A stretch of DNA of 47,415 nt from an uncultured Mycoplasmatota bacterium (lineage in GTDB: Bacteria; Bacillota_I; Bacilli_A; RF39; UBA660): positions 1 to 47,415 of the forward strand of contig URDT01000010.1 in NCBI GenBank assembly GCA_900546745.1, in the 5' to 3' direction. This document shows, one piece after another, positions 1 through 10,960 of the stretch. The notes below the pieces were generated by a model. It worked only from the letters and a program-made list of their open reading frames with translations, was not told the origin of the DNA and did no database searches. The stretch's first letter is position 1, and each line of letters begins with the position of its first letter. Made by a program: the position numbers and the translations under genes.

Positions 1-1172
<1,172 letters not shown>

Positions 1173-1376
1173 ACCATTTTCGTTATATTTCCTAATTTGA
1201 TTGAGATAATTTTAATGTAATACATCCGACAGTTTTCCAATTTTAAATTGGGGCTCTTTTGATGTATTACTACCACATTATCAAGTTTTCAAAGAACTAT
1301 TCTTGAGAGAAATGATCTCTCAAAACTAAGCAAACATTGTCTTCATAAGTTAGATACGTTTTTTTCTTTCTCCATA
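1173..1376 (-). other. 16S-23S internal transcribed spacer, no tRNA
   Basis: This spacer of about 204 bases holds no cloverleaf or tRNA-like sequence. It contains a boxA-like antitermination element (1284-1296). A perfect inverted repeat reading TTGAGAG..CTCTCAA (about 1303-1323) and an AAATTGG/CCAATTT repeat near 1236-1251 probably belong to rRNA processing stems. Confidence 0.85.
1284..1296 (-). promoter_or_regulatory. boxA-like element before 23S
   Basis: The minus strand reads TTCTTTGAAAACT, which resembles the Nus-factor boxA found in Firmicutes rRNA leaders and spacers. A closely similar copy precedes 16S at 3016-3029, which supports the assignment. Confidence 0.6.
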
Positions 1377-2937
<1,561 letters not shown>

Positions 2938-3015
2938 TATAAATCAACAATTCTTCATTGTTGTCTTAAGTTCTGATTTGTTTTTTCCTAACTTATGAAA
3001 TTGACATTTTTGCTC

Positions 3016-3029
3016 AGTTTTCAAAGATC
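3016..3029 (-). promoter_or_regulatory. boxA-like element in rRNA leader
   Basis: The minus strand reads GATCTTTGAAAACT, near-identical to the element in the 16S-23S spacer and to the Firmicutes boxA pattern. It lies between promoter P2 and 16S, as expected for an antitermination signal. Confidence 0.6.
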
Positions 3030-3058
3030 ATTTATGCTTCCTCGTTGAAAGCACTACT

Positions 3059-3087
3059 AATATATCATTTACTTCCCTTTGAGTCAA
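3059..3087 (-). promoter_or_regulatory. rRNA promoter P2 (sigma-A)
   Basis: On the minus strand the -35 box TTGACT (3082-3087) and -10 box TATATT (3059-3064) are 17 bases apart. An A/T-rich tract lies directly upstream. It is the promoter closest to 16S. Confidence 0.8.
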
Positions 3088-3151
3088 CCCTTTATTTTAA
3101 TTTTTTTTATTTTTTTTAAAATAAACTGCCAACCACAAGCAAAGTAATTAA

Positions 3152-3181
3152 AATATACTACTTTTTGTACATGAAAGTCAA
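3152..3181 (-). promoter_or_regulatory. rRNA promoter P1 (sigma-A)
   Basis: The -35 box TTGACT (3176-3181) and -10 box TATATT (3152-3157) are 18 bases apart and identical in sequence to the P2 boxes. The tandem arrangement is typical of Bacillus-type rrn operons. Confidence 0.7.
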
Positions 3182-3253
3182 TAGTTATTTTATTTTTTTA
3201 CTAATTACTTTCACTAACTAATTATATGTTCCGCTTAAAACAATATTCATATT

Positions 3254-3778
3254 TTAATGAACAAGTTTTAAATATTGTTTATAATATTCTAAATTTGGTT
3301 CTGTTTTAAAAATATCACTACCACTTATATAAAGTTGAATTAAATCATCTAAACCCTTTTTTATTACAAAATCTAGTTCGTCGGAATATCCCATTAATTT
3401 TTTATGATATTTGTATTCCATTCGATCTAATATTTTATATTCACCACTTGGGAATATTCTCAAATCCAAATCATAATCTATATATTTAATTGTATTATCT
3501 TCTATAATATAAGGTGTTGCTATATTACAATAATAGGATATTCCATCTTTTTTTAATTGTGCTATTACATTAAACCAAGAATTTTTAAAAAAATACATAA
3601 CAGCAGGTTCGCGAGTTTTTCTAGTACTACCATCTGATTCAATCACTAAAGTTCTGTTGTTTGAACAAATAATATAATCTTTTTTTATATCAATAATTAC
3701 AGCTTCATTCCAGTGACGGTGAATCTTTCCATTATGTTTATAACATTGAATTTTTAATTGATCTCCAATCTTTATCAT
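3254..3778 (-). CDS. DUF402 nucleoside tri-/diphosphate phosphatase (YgaC-like)
   Basis: The 174-residue protein matches the DUF402 family, whose Bacillus/Staphylococcus members (about 176 residues) hydrolyse nucleoside tri- and diphosphates in the cytoplasm. The recognisable part runs from about residue 80: YYCNIATP, then TIKYIDYDLDLRIFPSGEY, then the Asp/Lys-rich segment ending DELDFVIKKGLDDLI, which supplies the acidic residues that bind metal in this family. There is no signal peptide or membrane segment. The ATG at 3778 follows a GGTGAT ribosome binding site. The gene ends about 70 bases upstream of rrn P1 with no clear T-rich terminator, so some read-through into the rRNA promoter region is possible. 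Family assignment is by recognition; substrate preference is inferred. Confidence 0.8.
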   Translation of the reverse strand: MIKIGDQLKIQCYKHNGKIHRHWNEAVIIDIKKDYIICSNNRTLVIESDGSTRKTREPAVMYFFKNSWFNVIAQLKKDGISYYCNIATPYIIEDNTIKYIDYDLDLRIFPSGEYKILDRMEYKYHKKLMGYSDELDFVIKKGLDDLIQLYISGSDIFKTEPNLEYYKQYLKLVH

Positions 3779-3828
3779 ATTATCACCTATACTCTTCCAC
3801 TAAATCATTATATCTTTTTTATTAAAAA

Positions 3829-3855
3829 AAAGAAAGTTTAATTTTAACTTTCTTT
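3829..3855 (-). terminator. terminator of the S41 protease gene
   Basis: Minus-strand hairpin AAAGAAAGTT/AACTTTCTTT with a 7-base loop, followed by a run of T. The stop codon TAA (3844-3846) lies inside the hairpin. Confidence 0.8.
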
Positions 3856-5079
3856 TAACAAGTAATCTATAGCTGCCTGCAATTGATTGTCATTTTCTTC
3901 TACAGGATTTTCTTGATACTTCTCGCTCAAGTTGACCTCAATATCAGGGGCTATTCCTTTTTTATGAATCCAATTTCCTTTTGGTGTCAACCATTTTTTA
4001 GTTGTGAATTTATATGTATCTCCATTGCTTAAAGAAACAACCTCTTGAACTGTTCCCTTTCCAAAACTTGTTTTTCCTACAATAGTAGCTCCATACTCTT
4101 CTTTTAATGCTGCACTTAATAGTTCTGATGCTGACGCACTATTTTCATTTTGTAATACCACAATAGGGTATTTTTTTTGAACTTTTCCTTTTGAATAATA
4201 TTTCGTTGTTTTATTATCTTTTTCTATTTGATAAATTACGTGTTTAGAATCTAAAAAATTAGAAAGTAAGGACACAGCTGTCGTTAAATGTCCACCCGTA
4301 TTTTCTCTAACATCGATAATTAATGAATCTATGTTTTGTTTTTCTAATGTTTTCAAGGCTGTTTCGAATTGTTCTACAGTTGAATTAGAAAATATAGATA
4401 TATAAATGTATCCAATTTTTTTATTTTCCTTTTCAATCACTTTAGAAGCAATTGATTTTATAGTGATTTTATTTTTTTTCAATTGAAAATTCATTTGATT
4501 TCCATCACGAATAATTGTTAATTCATAACTGTCTTTTTTATTTTCTTTAATATATTTTGTTAATGCTGAAATATTAGAATTTTCTAACGATTTGTCATCA
4601 ATTTGCGAAATAATATCTCCGGCTTTTAGTCCTGCTTGTTGTGCAGGAGAATTTTCTAAAACACCTAAAACTACAATGTTACTCTTATCATCATTATAAA
4701 TTTCAATACCAATTCCATCATAGCTTCCTTCTAAACTAATATAAAAAGTTGAATTGCTGTCCTCCTCTAAAAGTTGAGAATAATCATCCCCTAAAGAGTC
4801 AATCATTCCATTAACTGCTCCACTAACCAATTTTTCTTTGTCTATTTTATCATAGTAATTATCAATAATATAATGATAATTATTGATAATTTCATTTAAA
4901 TTCTTATCTATCGATGATTTCTTTGTATTAGAAGAGTTTATGATATAACCAATAATAAAACTTATTATTGCTGTTACAACAATTAAAAATAGTACTTCTA
5001 TTGTTTTAAATTCATTTTTATTAAATTCTTGAAATTTCTTTTTTATAATTTCTTTATTGTTTTCTTTGTCTTTTTTCAT
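3844..5079 (-). CDS. S41 C-terminal processing protease (CtpA/CtpB-like)
   Basis: This 411-residue serine protease is membrane-anchored with its catalytic part outside the cell. The order is: charged N-terminus, one membrane segment (about residues 28-47), PDZ domain (about 110-190, including GIGIEI and NSPAQQAGLKAGDIISQI), then the S41 core. The catalytic serine is in NSASASEL and the general-base lysine in GKTSFGKGTVQ, so the Ser/Lys dyad is intact. Family members trim membrane or secreted proteins; in Bacillus CtpB acts in the sporulation checkpoint. The small anchored gene at 5100 lies only 20 bases upstream on the same strand, so the two probably form an operon. No peptidoglycan-binding domain follows the protease. 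The exact substrate is unknown. Confidence 0.93.
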   Translation of the reverse strand: MKKDKENNKEIIKKKFQEFNKNEFKTIEVLFLIVVTAIISFIIGYIINSSNTKKSSIDKNLNEIINNYHYIIDNYYDKIDKEKLVSGAVNGMIDSLGDDYSQLLEEDSNSTFYISLEGSYDGIGIEIYNDDKSNIVVLGVLENSPAQQAGLKAGDIISQIDDKSLENSNISALTKYIKENKKDSYELTIIRDGNQMNFQLKKNKITIKSIASKVIEKENKKIGYIYISIFSNSTVEQFETALKTLEKQNIDSLIIDVRENTGGHLTTAVSLLSNFLDSKHVIYQIEKDNKTTKYYSKGKVQKKYPIVVLQNENSASASELLSAALKEEYGATIVGKTSFGKGTVQEVVSLSNGDTYKFTTKKWLTPKGNWIHKKGIAPDIEVNLSEKYQENPVEENDNQLQAAIDYLLKES

Positions 5080-5099
5080 ATGGTCACCTATTTTTGTTG

Positions 5100-5570
5100 C
5101 TATTGACTAATAACATTTAATAATGTATCAATATCTGTATCTTGGTAGTTTTCTGTTATAACGCCATTTTCTATTTTCAATAATGTTGTTTTATTAAAAA
5201 CAGGTATATTTTGTGTTAAATCAGTTTCATTTGCTATAAATTTCTTATTAAAGGCACTACTTAGATCAATTTGATAAACGTGAATCGCATTTTCTTTTTG
5301 TCCATATTTTTCTAATGAAGATTCATAGTTAGAAGTTTTTTCATCACCAGGGTATTTTACCAATACATAATATGAAGATTCTGACTGTTTATAAATATCA
5401 CTTACCAGAATCGTATCATAATCAATAACAGATTCATTTGTTACTTCATCTGTCGTTTTATTACTTTTATTATTTGTAATCAAGAAGGTAATAAAATAGA
5501 ATCCTACTAAAATAGCAATTATAATCACAAAAATTATTATCAAATTTTTAATACTGTATTTATCTTCCAT
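5100..5570 (-). CDS. Single-pass membrane protein of unknown function
   Basis: A 156-residue protein with a short basic N-terminus, one strong hydrophobic segment (about residues 8-30) and a hydrophilic extracellular domain of about 120 residues without cysteines. I do not recognise the family. The mixed alpha/beta pattern with YYVLVKYPG near residue 68 looks like a small globular domain, possibly thioredoxin-like, but no active-site motif is present. It precedes the S41 protease by 20 bases, so it may be a partner or substrate of that protease. A good -10 box (TATAAT, minus strand, about 5597) follows the preceding terminator, so the pair probably has its own promoter. Confidence 0.75.
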   Translation of the reverse strand: MEDKYSIKNLIIIFVIIIAILVGFYFITFLITNNKSNKTTDEVTNESVIDYDTILVSDIYKQSESSYYVLVKYPGDEKTSNYESSLEKYGQKENAIHVYQIDLSSAFNKKFIANETDLTQNIPVFNKTTLLKIENGVITENYQDTDIDTLLNVISQ

Positions 5571-5603
5571 AATCTCACCAAATTTATTATATCATATTTT
5601 AAA

Positions 5604-5630
5604 AAAATAGAGTACAAAATACTCTATTTT
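5604..5630 (-). terminator. terminator of the YdcC-like gene
   Basis: Minus-strand hairpin AAAATAGAGTA/TACTCTATTTT followed by T-rich sequence. The stop codon TAG (5624-5626) forms part of the stem. Confidence 0.85.
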
Positions 5631-6625
5631 CCTACAGTAATAGCATTTACCGAATTCACCATTTGTAATAATTCTGATTTTTCCAAATTATTAGATACAG
5701 CATAGTATTCGATTCCATTACTATTCCAACTTACTGACTGATCTGTTATATTTCCAATACTGTCATTTACGAAATCCAAGTCACCATAAACAGGAATTGT
5801 CATATAATCGCCATTTGTATTAGCGGTCTCTTCTATTAGTGTAAATGGACTTTCTCCAGCAAATGTTAATATAATTCTCTCCCCAGATTCTGTTTTTACT
5901 GTTTCTTGTGTTTTCAAATAAGTTTTTTCAGGCAAATATAATGGATAAATTACATCTTCGATTTCAGCATTTGTTGTTTTTGTTTCTTCTGATTTTTTAC
6001 TTATATTAATATTATTAGATAAATCAAAATAATTTTTATCAAACTTCACATCAAGGTTTGTTTTTGTATAATTCATTCTTATTTTAACAATTCCATTATT
6101 ATTTAAAACTTCTACTTTTGTAATATTAGCCTTTTTATCAACGTATATTTTTTGATTAGTTAATTCTTTATTATTAGAATAATTTACAGTAGTTTTAATA
6201 ATATATCCATCATCTTTTGCTTCGATAGTCTTTTTATCATCGTTTTTAATATCTTCTAATATTGTTTGATACAAATAACTTTGTGAATTGTTATATGGCC
6301 ATTCACTTTGAAATTTAAAACTTTTATTCAGTGATGGTGTTAAAACATAAACACCTTCTGTATTTTTTAATATAATTTGCTCATGACTATTTGTTTTATT
6401 TTTTAAACTAACTTTATACTTTTCTTCTTTTTCGTAGTCAGCACGAATATCATATTGATAAGTTGTTTCATTATTAGTTACTTCCAAAGTTCCTTCAATT
6501 TGATAACTATCTAATTTTTGAATTTTTCTAGTTAACTTAGCAACAATATCTTCATTTTTACTTCCACATCCAGTAAAAACAAAAAGACATAATGTTAATA
6601 AACTACAAATTATTTTCTTTCTCAT
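5624..6625 (-). CDS. YdcC/GerS-like sporulation lipoprotein (LolA-like fold)
   Basis: This 333-residue protein begins with a lipoprotein signal: hydrophobic segment, then the lipobox FTGC at residues 17-20, so it should be attached to the outer face of a membrane. The body resembles the LolA/outer-membrane-lipoprotein-sorting fold seen in Bacillus YdcC and in GerS of Clostridioides, which is needed for cortex breakdown during germination. Supporting stretches are SYQIEGTLEV, the repeated strands ending VRMNYT-like (KIRMNYTK), and a C-terminal domain with ERIILTFAGE and DQSVSWNSNGIEYYAVS. It is read alone, with a possible sporulation promoter upstream and a terminator overlapping its stop. The family assignment is good; the germination role is inferred from relatives. 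Confidence 0.7.
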   Translation of the reverse strand: MRKKIICSLLTLCLFVFTGCGSKNEDIVAKLTRKIQKLDSYQIEGTLEVTNNETTYQYDIRADYEKEEKYKVSLKNKTNSHEQIILKNTEGVYVLTPSLNKSFKFQSEWPYNNSQSYLYQTILEDIKNDDKKTIEAKDDGYIIKTTVNYSNNKELTNQKIYVDKKANITKVEVLNNNGIVKIRMNYTKTNLDVKFDKNYFDLSNNINISKKSEETKTTNAEIEDVIYPLYLPEKTYLKTQETVKTESGERIILTFAGESPFTLIEETANTNGDYMTIPVYGDLDFVNDSIGNITDQSVSWNSNGIEYYAVSNNLEKSELLQMVNSVNAITVGK

Positions 6626-6653
6626 TTCTCCACCTCTTATTTAATTTCAATTA

Positions 6654-6682
6654 ATTATACGGTAATAATTTTAGAATTATGA
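6654..6682 (-). promoter_or_regulatory. possible sigma-E (or sigma-A) promoter of the YdcC-like gene
   Basis: Minus strand: TCATAATT (6675-6682), 13 bases, then CGTATAAT (6654-6661). This is close to the mother-cell sigma-E pattern. The same bases can also be read as a sigma-A promoter (TTCATA, 18 bases, TATAAT), so the assignment is open. Confidence 0.35.
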
Positions 6683-6730
6683 ATAATTTTATATTTTTAG
6701 GAAAAGATAGTAAATAAGAAAGGAGTTTTT

Positions 6731-6940
6731 ATGGAAACAATTCAAAAAACAGCTTTAGTATTTAGTATTATAGGAGCTATTGTATGGTTATTAATTGGCT
6801 TATTTAGTTTTAATTTAGTTGATTATATTTTTGTAGATTTACTAGGAATTGATTCTTTAGCTCGTATTATATATATCATTGTTGGTATTTGTGGATTAGT
6901 TAATATTGGTCTTTTATTTAATCATATTGAAGAAAAATAA
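6731..6940 (+). CDS. DUF378 small membrane protein
   Basis: A 69-residue protein with two hydrophobic segments (about residues 8-28 and 45-64). It matches DUF378, a family of small two-pass membrane proteins of unknown function; DLLGIDSLARIIYIIVGI is the characteristic middle part. The ATG follows AAAGGAG by about 8 bases. It is one of the few plus-strand genes and converges on cdaR, with a shared hairpin between the two ends. Confidence 0.85.
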   Translation: METIQKTALVFSIIGAIVWLLIGLFSFNLVDYIFVDLLGIDSLARIIYIIVGICGLVNIGLLFNHIEEK

Positions 6941-6960
6941 AAAAACGAAATTCGTTTTTT
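6940..6960. terminator. bidirectional terminator between DUF378 gene and cdaR
   Basis: Near-perfect palindrome AAAAAACGAA/TTCGTTTTTT with T-runs in both directions. The two stop codons (6938-6940 and 6960-6962) abut its edges. Confidence 0.85.
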
Positions 6961-8306
6961 TATTTTTTTGATATTTTAATTTTTACTTTCTTAGTCATTG
7001 AAGTATATTGAACTTTACTGTCTGTTCCTTCTATTTTTACTTCAACCTCATAATTTCCAGGTTCATAACCCGCTAGGTCTACATATGGTGTAACATCATC
7101 AGCAGTAATTCCATTAATTACGGATTGAACACCTTTTAAGTTTACTGTTACTTCAGCGTCTGATTCTGTTACTGGTGTTGCCTTATATTCATCTGATAAG
7201 TTTTTAACACTTATCTTAACTCCATCTATTTTCTTATTTGAAACATTACCTATACCTACAGTTACTGTAATGTTATTAATAGATAGTGATTTGACACCAA
7301 CTGGTTTTTCTAATTGTAATTTATATGTTTTTCCTTCTTTTAAACCACTAACATCAACATTTACAGGAATGCTTTTTAAATTATTTAACGTTTCTGAATC
7401 ACCATATACAGTTACTTTTGTTTCACTAGATGTCATAGAGCTTATGGCATAACCACTCGCTACATCTCCAACAGGAACCAATTTAATAGGTAACTCTTTG
7501 CTAGGAGAAGCAATTTGTACTTCCACATCTATTGTTTCAGGGACAATTTCAACATCCACAACTTCACCATCTTTATTATATGCTTTTAACGGCACATCTT
7601 TGATTGTATAAGTACCTGCTGTATTAGCTGTCAAATTGTTTAGATCTACCAAAGCCTTCACTTCTACAACTTCTTTTAATTGATGCTCTGCTCCTTTTAT
7701 AACAACTTTGTCTGTATCATAATTAATTTTTTCCACAACTAATTTAGAATCCAGGCTATCTTTATTTAGTAAATCAATGGACATTGTCCTAGTTTCTGAA
7801 ACTTTTTCATAAATAATAACTGTAGCAACAGATGGATTTACCATATAATCAATAGAACCATTATTTTGGTTATATTCAATATTCACTTTATGGGTTCCAG
7901 GTTTCAATCCACTTAAATCGATTGTAACATAGTGGGAAGTAGATTGTTTAGCAATATATAAGTCTGTTTTACTACCAATTAGAGTAATGTCAACAGTTTC
8001 TGGTAACCCCTCTACTACATATTTTTCTTCATTATAAATTACTTTTACCTCTTGATCTTTTAATACTTCTGCTGTGTTATCTGTAAACAATAAAATTTTA
8101 CGGTCTATCATTACAAATATAGCAAAAGCTAAAAACAAGGATATAAACAATAAGGTATTACTTTTTGAAAGCCATCTTTCTAATCGTTTTCCAGATTTAT
8201 CAAATTTTGATGTAATTACTAACACTAGCTTAGTAATAGGAGTGATAATACGATGGTCAATAAATTTACCAACATTTTGAAAAAGATTATTGATCATTTT
8301 CTTCAT
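6960..8306 (-). CDS. cdaR: CdaR, YbbR-domain regulator of diadenylate cyclase
   Basis: This 448-residue protein has a cytoplasmic N-terminus, one membrane segment (about residues 51-67) and a long extracellular part made of about four YbbR repeats, visible as recurring stretches such as LIGSKTDLYIA, IKGAEHQLKEV, VYGDSETLNNL and LKGVQSVINGI. In relatives CdaR binds and modulates CdaA, which makes the second messenger c-di-AMP. I chose the ATG at 8306 because GGAGG lies about 8 bases upstream; the ATG at 8327 would place that site inside the gene. The start overlaps the end of cdaA by 20 bases, so translation is probably coupled. glmM, which usually follows in Bacillus, is absent: a terminator comes directly after. 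Confidence 0.92.
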   Translation of the reverse strand: MKKMINNLFQNVGKFIDHRIITPITKLVLVITSKFDKSGKRLERWLSKSNTLLFISLFLAFAIFVMIDRKILLFTDNTAEVLKDQEVKVIYNEEKYVVEGLPETVDITLIGSKTDLYIAKQSTSHYVTIDLSGLKPGTHKVNIEYNQNNGSIDYMVNPSVATVIIYEKVSETRTMSIDLLNKDSLDSKLVVEKINYDTDKVVIKGAEHQLKEVVEVKALVDLNNLTANTAGTYTIKDVPLKAYNKDGEVVDVEIVPETIDVEVQIASPSKELPIKLVPVGDVASGYAISSMTSSETKVTVYGDSETLNNLKSIPVNVDVSGLKEGKTYKLQLEKPVGVKSLSINNITVTVGIGNVSNKKIDGVKISVKNLSDEYKATPVTESDAEVTVNLKGVQSVINGITADDVTPYVDLAGYEPGNYEVEVKIEGTDSKVQYTSMTKKVKIKISKK

Positions 8307-9111
8307 TATTTTCTCCCTCCTCATCATATTCTAATAAAATAGATTGTTTTGGACGCAATTCTTCTAGTAGAATCATTTTTACTTCATCTAATGTCAAATT
8401 ATAATTTAATTCACCATTCATTGCCACTGATAATCTTCCTGTTTCTTCTGATACAACCAAAGCGATACAATCCCCAGTTTCAGAAATGCCTAAAGCAGCT
8501 CTATGACGAGTTCCTAAACGTTTGCTTATTTTTAAGTTATCGCTAGTAGGGAAAACTGCTCCTGCAGATGTTATTTTATCTCCTTGAATAATAACACCAC
8601 CATCATGAAGAGGATTATTTGGGAAGAATATAGAAATTAACAAATCACTAGATATATCTGCATATATTTTCTTCGACTTTTGGATATATTCTGTCAAACT
8701 ATTATCTCTTTCAATAACCATTAGGGCTCCAATACGCTCTTTTTTTAGTGTTTCCATGGCATTCACAATTTCGTAAACAACTTTTTCTCTTTCGTCAACA
8801 GTCAACATTTTATGCCTTCCTAATAATTGACTTCGTCCCAAATGCTCCAAAACATTACGGATTTCTGGTTGAAAGATAACAATTAAAGCCAAAGGTCCCC
8901 ACGTAATAACATAGTCTAATAAATAACCAATTGTTACTAAATCTAAGAGATCGCTTAACACTTTTAAGGCAATTAATATTAATATTCCTTTAAATATCAA
9001 TACCATTTTTACGTTTCTACGTAAATTTTTTAAAATATAATAAAGTACTAACCATACAAGTAGTACGTCGATTAACTTTGTAAATAAACTAATTATACTA
9101 TCAAAAGTCAT
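8287..9111 (-). CDS. cdaA: CdaA, membrane diadenylate cyclase
   Basis: The enzyme condenses two ATP into c-di-AMP, which controls potassium and osmolyte balance and cell-wall homeostasis. The 274-residue length, three N-terminal hydrophobic segments (about residues 10-95) and the C-terminal DAC domain are as in Bacillus CdaA. Both nucleotide motifs are visible: HDGGVII (the DGA motif, here with Gly for Ala) and GTRHRAALGISE. The next conserved segment, VVSEETGRLSVA, is also intact. The start follows AGGAGGAAT. It overlaps cdaR by 20 bases and the two form an operon. The DGA-to-DGG change is conservative and I expect activity. Confidence 0.96.
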   Translation of the reverse strand: MTFDSIISLFTKLIDVLLVWLVLYYILKNLRRNVKMVLIFKGILILIALKVLSDLLDLVTIGYLLDYVITWGPLALIVIFQPEIRNVLEHLGRSQLLGRHKMLTVDEREKVVYEIVNAMETLKKERIGALMVIERDNSLTEYIQKSKKIYADISSDLLISIFFPNNPLHDGGVIIQGDKITSAGAVFPTSDNLKISKRLGTRHRAALGISETGDCIALVVSEETGRLSVAMNGELNYNLTLDEVKMILLEELRPKQSILLEYDEEGENNEENDQ

Positions 9112-9181
9112 TTTATTCCTCCTATCATCTTTAAAATTATATCATAAGATTTGTATTTTTGAAATAAATTATGCAACGAAA

Positions 9182-9204
9182 AAAAGAAATACAATATTTC
9201 TTTT
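9182..9204 (-). terminator. terminator of the acidic anchored protein gene
   Basis: Minus-strand hairpin AAAAGAAATA/TATTTCTTTT, 3-base loop, followed by T-run. The stop codon TAA (9203-9205) is in the stem. Confidence 0.8.
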
Positions 9205-9817
9205 AAAATTTCCAAACATCCTCTTCTTCTTCAACATCAGCTATTTCTTGGTTTAATTTATCAATACTTGGTAATTTAAAATCCAAGTTTTCTGTTTCTG
9301 AATTTTCCACATTTTGATTTTCTAATGTTTGGTTTTCTACTGGTATTGACTGAGTTGTATTTTCTTTTGTTGATTCTTCAGTAACTTGTGGCATTTCAAA
9401 TTCCATCGTTGGTTCTATATTCTGTTCTGCTGGAGTTTCCATATTTTGTGCTGCCATTGGTTCTGAAATAGAAGATTTCGAAGATTCCGTTGTATCATTC
9501 GATGATACTGATGAGTTATCAAAAGAATTAATTTCTAAATTTTCATCTTTCTCTGTTGGTTCTTCTTGATAATTTTCTACAGGAACTGGCGAAACTTGTT
9601 CTTCCATCATTGGTTCTTCATGATTTTCAACCATAAAATCATCCATTGGTTTATCTTCTTCAGGAATCAATGGTTCTTTTTTATTTTCTTTTTTCTCCTT
9701 TGGTTTTTTATCTCCAAATTTTGTTTTATCTGCTATATATCCAATTACTGTCATAACAACGACAACAGCAATTACAATAATCCAAACGTAGTTATCTGAT
9801 AAGAATGTTGAATCCAT
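9203..9817 (-). CDS. Membrane-anchored acidic low-complexity protein
   Basis: A 204-residue protein: one N-terminal membrane segment (about residues 11-28), a Lys/Glu-rich juxtamembrane patch, then about 150 residues rich in Glu, Asn, Pro, Ser and Thr with no predicted fold. It ends in an acidic tail with EEEEDVWKF. The N-out arrangement with the charged part inside is more likely because the basic patch follows the membrane segment. I do not recognise a family. It stands alone between cdaA and trmL with AGGAGGGG as ribosome binding site. Possible roles as a scaffold are pure speculation. Confidence 0.7.
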   Translation of the reverse strand: MDSTFLSDNYVWIIVIAVVVVMTVIGYIADKTKFGDKKPKEKKENKKEPLIPEEDKPMDDFMVENHEEPMMEEQVSPVPVENYQEEPTEKDENLEINSFDNSSVSSNDTTESSKSSISEPMAAQNMETPAEQNIEPTMEFEMPQVTEESTKENTTQSIPVENQTLENQNVENSETENLDFKLPSIDKLNQEIADVEEEEDVWKF

Positions 9818-9879
9818 ACCTACCCCTCCTATTCTCTAGTATTATAATATCATTTTTTATATTTTTTGACAACACTTTA

Positions 9880-10386
9880 TTATTCTTCTAAAAAGTTTTC
9901 TCCCTTAAATGGCTCTGTAAAGGATAAATTAGGATAATTTTGTTGCCTTAACACTTCATAAACCATAATTGCAACAGTATTAGATAAATTCAAGGCCCTA
10001 ATATTATCATTCATTGGGATTCTAAGACAATGTTGTAAATCATGCTTTAGTATTTCTTTAGGTATACCTGTACTTTCTTTGCCAAAAACAAGATAAATAT
10101 TTTCTTTTGAATTGCTAAAATCAAAATCTGTATGTGGTTTTTTTCCATATCTAGTTAAATAATAAAAAATTCCTTTATTTTGCTTTAAAAATTCATCATA
10201 ATTAGGATAAACTTTATAATCACACTTATCAATATAATTTACACCACTACGTTTAATACTCTTTTCATCCAATTTAAATCCTAATGGTTCTATCAAGTGT
10301 AATTTAACACCTGTCCCTGCACAAGTTCTCATAATATTTCCTGTATTTCCAGGGATTTCTGGTTCATATAATACAACATTAATCAT
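9880..10386 (-). CDS. trmL: tRNA (cytidine/uridine-34 2'-O) methyltransferase TrmL
   Basis: TrmL methylates the ribose of the wobble base of leucine tRNAs using S-adenosylmethionine. The 168-residue protein has the SPOUT knot signatures in order: N-terminal VLYEPEIPGNTGNIMRTC, central LVFGKESTGIP, and C-terminal IPMNDNIRALNLSNTVAI. The length is typical for this minimal methyltransferase. Its ATG overlaps the stop of the upstream gene as ATGA (10383-10386), showing translational coupling. The C-terminus (YPNLSFTEPFKGENF) is a normal short extension. Confidence 0.96.
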   Translation of the reverse strand: MINVVLYEPEIPGNTGNIMRTCAGTGVKLHLIEPLGFKLDEKSIKRSGVNYIDKCDYKVYPNYDEFLKQNKGIFYYLTRYGKKPHTDFDFSNSKENIYLVFGKESTGIPKEILKHDLQHCLRIPMNDNIRALNLSNTVAIMVYEVLRQQNYPNLSFTEPFKGENFLEE

Positions 10387-10877
10387 TTCACACCATAAAA
10401 GTTTGTATCAATAAATGTACGCATATTTTTAACATTATCATCATTAATTTCAAATACTGCTACAATCTTTCCTTCTTTTATTATTAATATACTATTTGTC
10501 ATATACTTAGAATTTTGATTTGGATTAGAATATTTTTCCTTTAGTAGATTAAAAATAGATTCTGAATCAGAGCTTGTATTTAACACAACCATATCTTTAT
10601 TGTAGTTATAATTCAAAATAATCTTTTTAACTTTATTTTGTAATTTTGTAGAGTTATTGCTATCTACTAAATAAATCATCACATCATGATTTTCTGTTAA
10701 AAAGTTATCTAGTTCCTCTATTTTTATTTCTGATAAATAAGATGTAATATTGGTTTGATTTTGATACTCTATTTTCTTTCTAAAATAATTAGAAATACTC
10801 AATGCCAATAATATTGTCACTAATATAATTACTATAACAATTAAATAATTTCTTGTAGGGATTTTTCTATTTTTCAC
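10383..10877 (-). CDS. Membrane-anchored thioredoxin-fold-like protein without active cysteines
   Basis: A 164-residue protein with a basic N-terminus and a membrane segment (about residues 9-28), then an extracellular domain. The pattern DVMIYLVDSN, helix, KDMVVLNTSSDSES, then TNSILIIKEGKIVAVFEI resembles the core of a thioredoxin fold, but there is no CxxC and no cysteine at all, so redox activity is unlikely. The fold call is weak. It is coupled to trmL by an ATGA overlap. The nearby lipoprotein at 11923 has the same general design with a CSHC site. Confidence 0.6.
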   Translation of the reverse strand: MKNRKIPTRNYLIVIVIILVTILLALSISNYFRKKIEYQNQTNITSYLSEIKIEELDNFLTENHDVMIYLVDSNNSTKLQNKVKKIILNYNYNKDMVVLNTSSDSESIFNLLKEKYSNPNQNSKYMTNSILIIKEGKIVAVFEINDDNVKNMRTFIDTNFYGVK

Positions 10878-10932
10878 GTTATCACCTCTATGTTCATTTT
10901 AACATATTCCTTTTTTATTATCAATTTAAAAA

Positions 10933-10960
10933 AAAGAAGTTTTTGTGACTATACCTCTTT
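10933..10960 (-). terminator. terminator of the AAA+ gene
   Basis: Minus-strand stem AAAGAGGT/ACTTCTTT (one G-T pair), 12-base loop, then eight T. The stop codon TAG (10949-10951) lies in the loop. Confidence 0.6.

Larger units (their letters stand above)
2938..3253. promoter_or_regulatory. rRNA operon control region
   Basis: This stretch of about 316 bases without a gene carries the rRNA leader, a boxA-like element, two sigma-A promoters pointing at 16S, and A/T tracts (about 3088-3125) that could act as an UP element. I see no coding sequence in it. Confidence 0.8.

Noticed and set aside
1173..1376. tRNA genes in the 16S-23S spacer
   Set aside because: No cloverleaf, anticodon arm or T-arm sequence is present.
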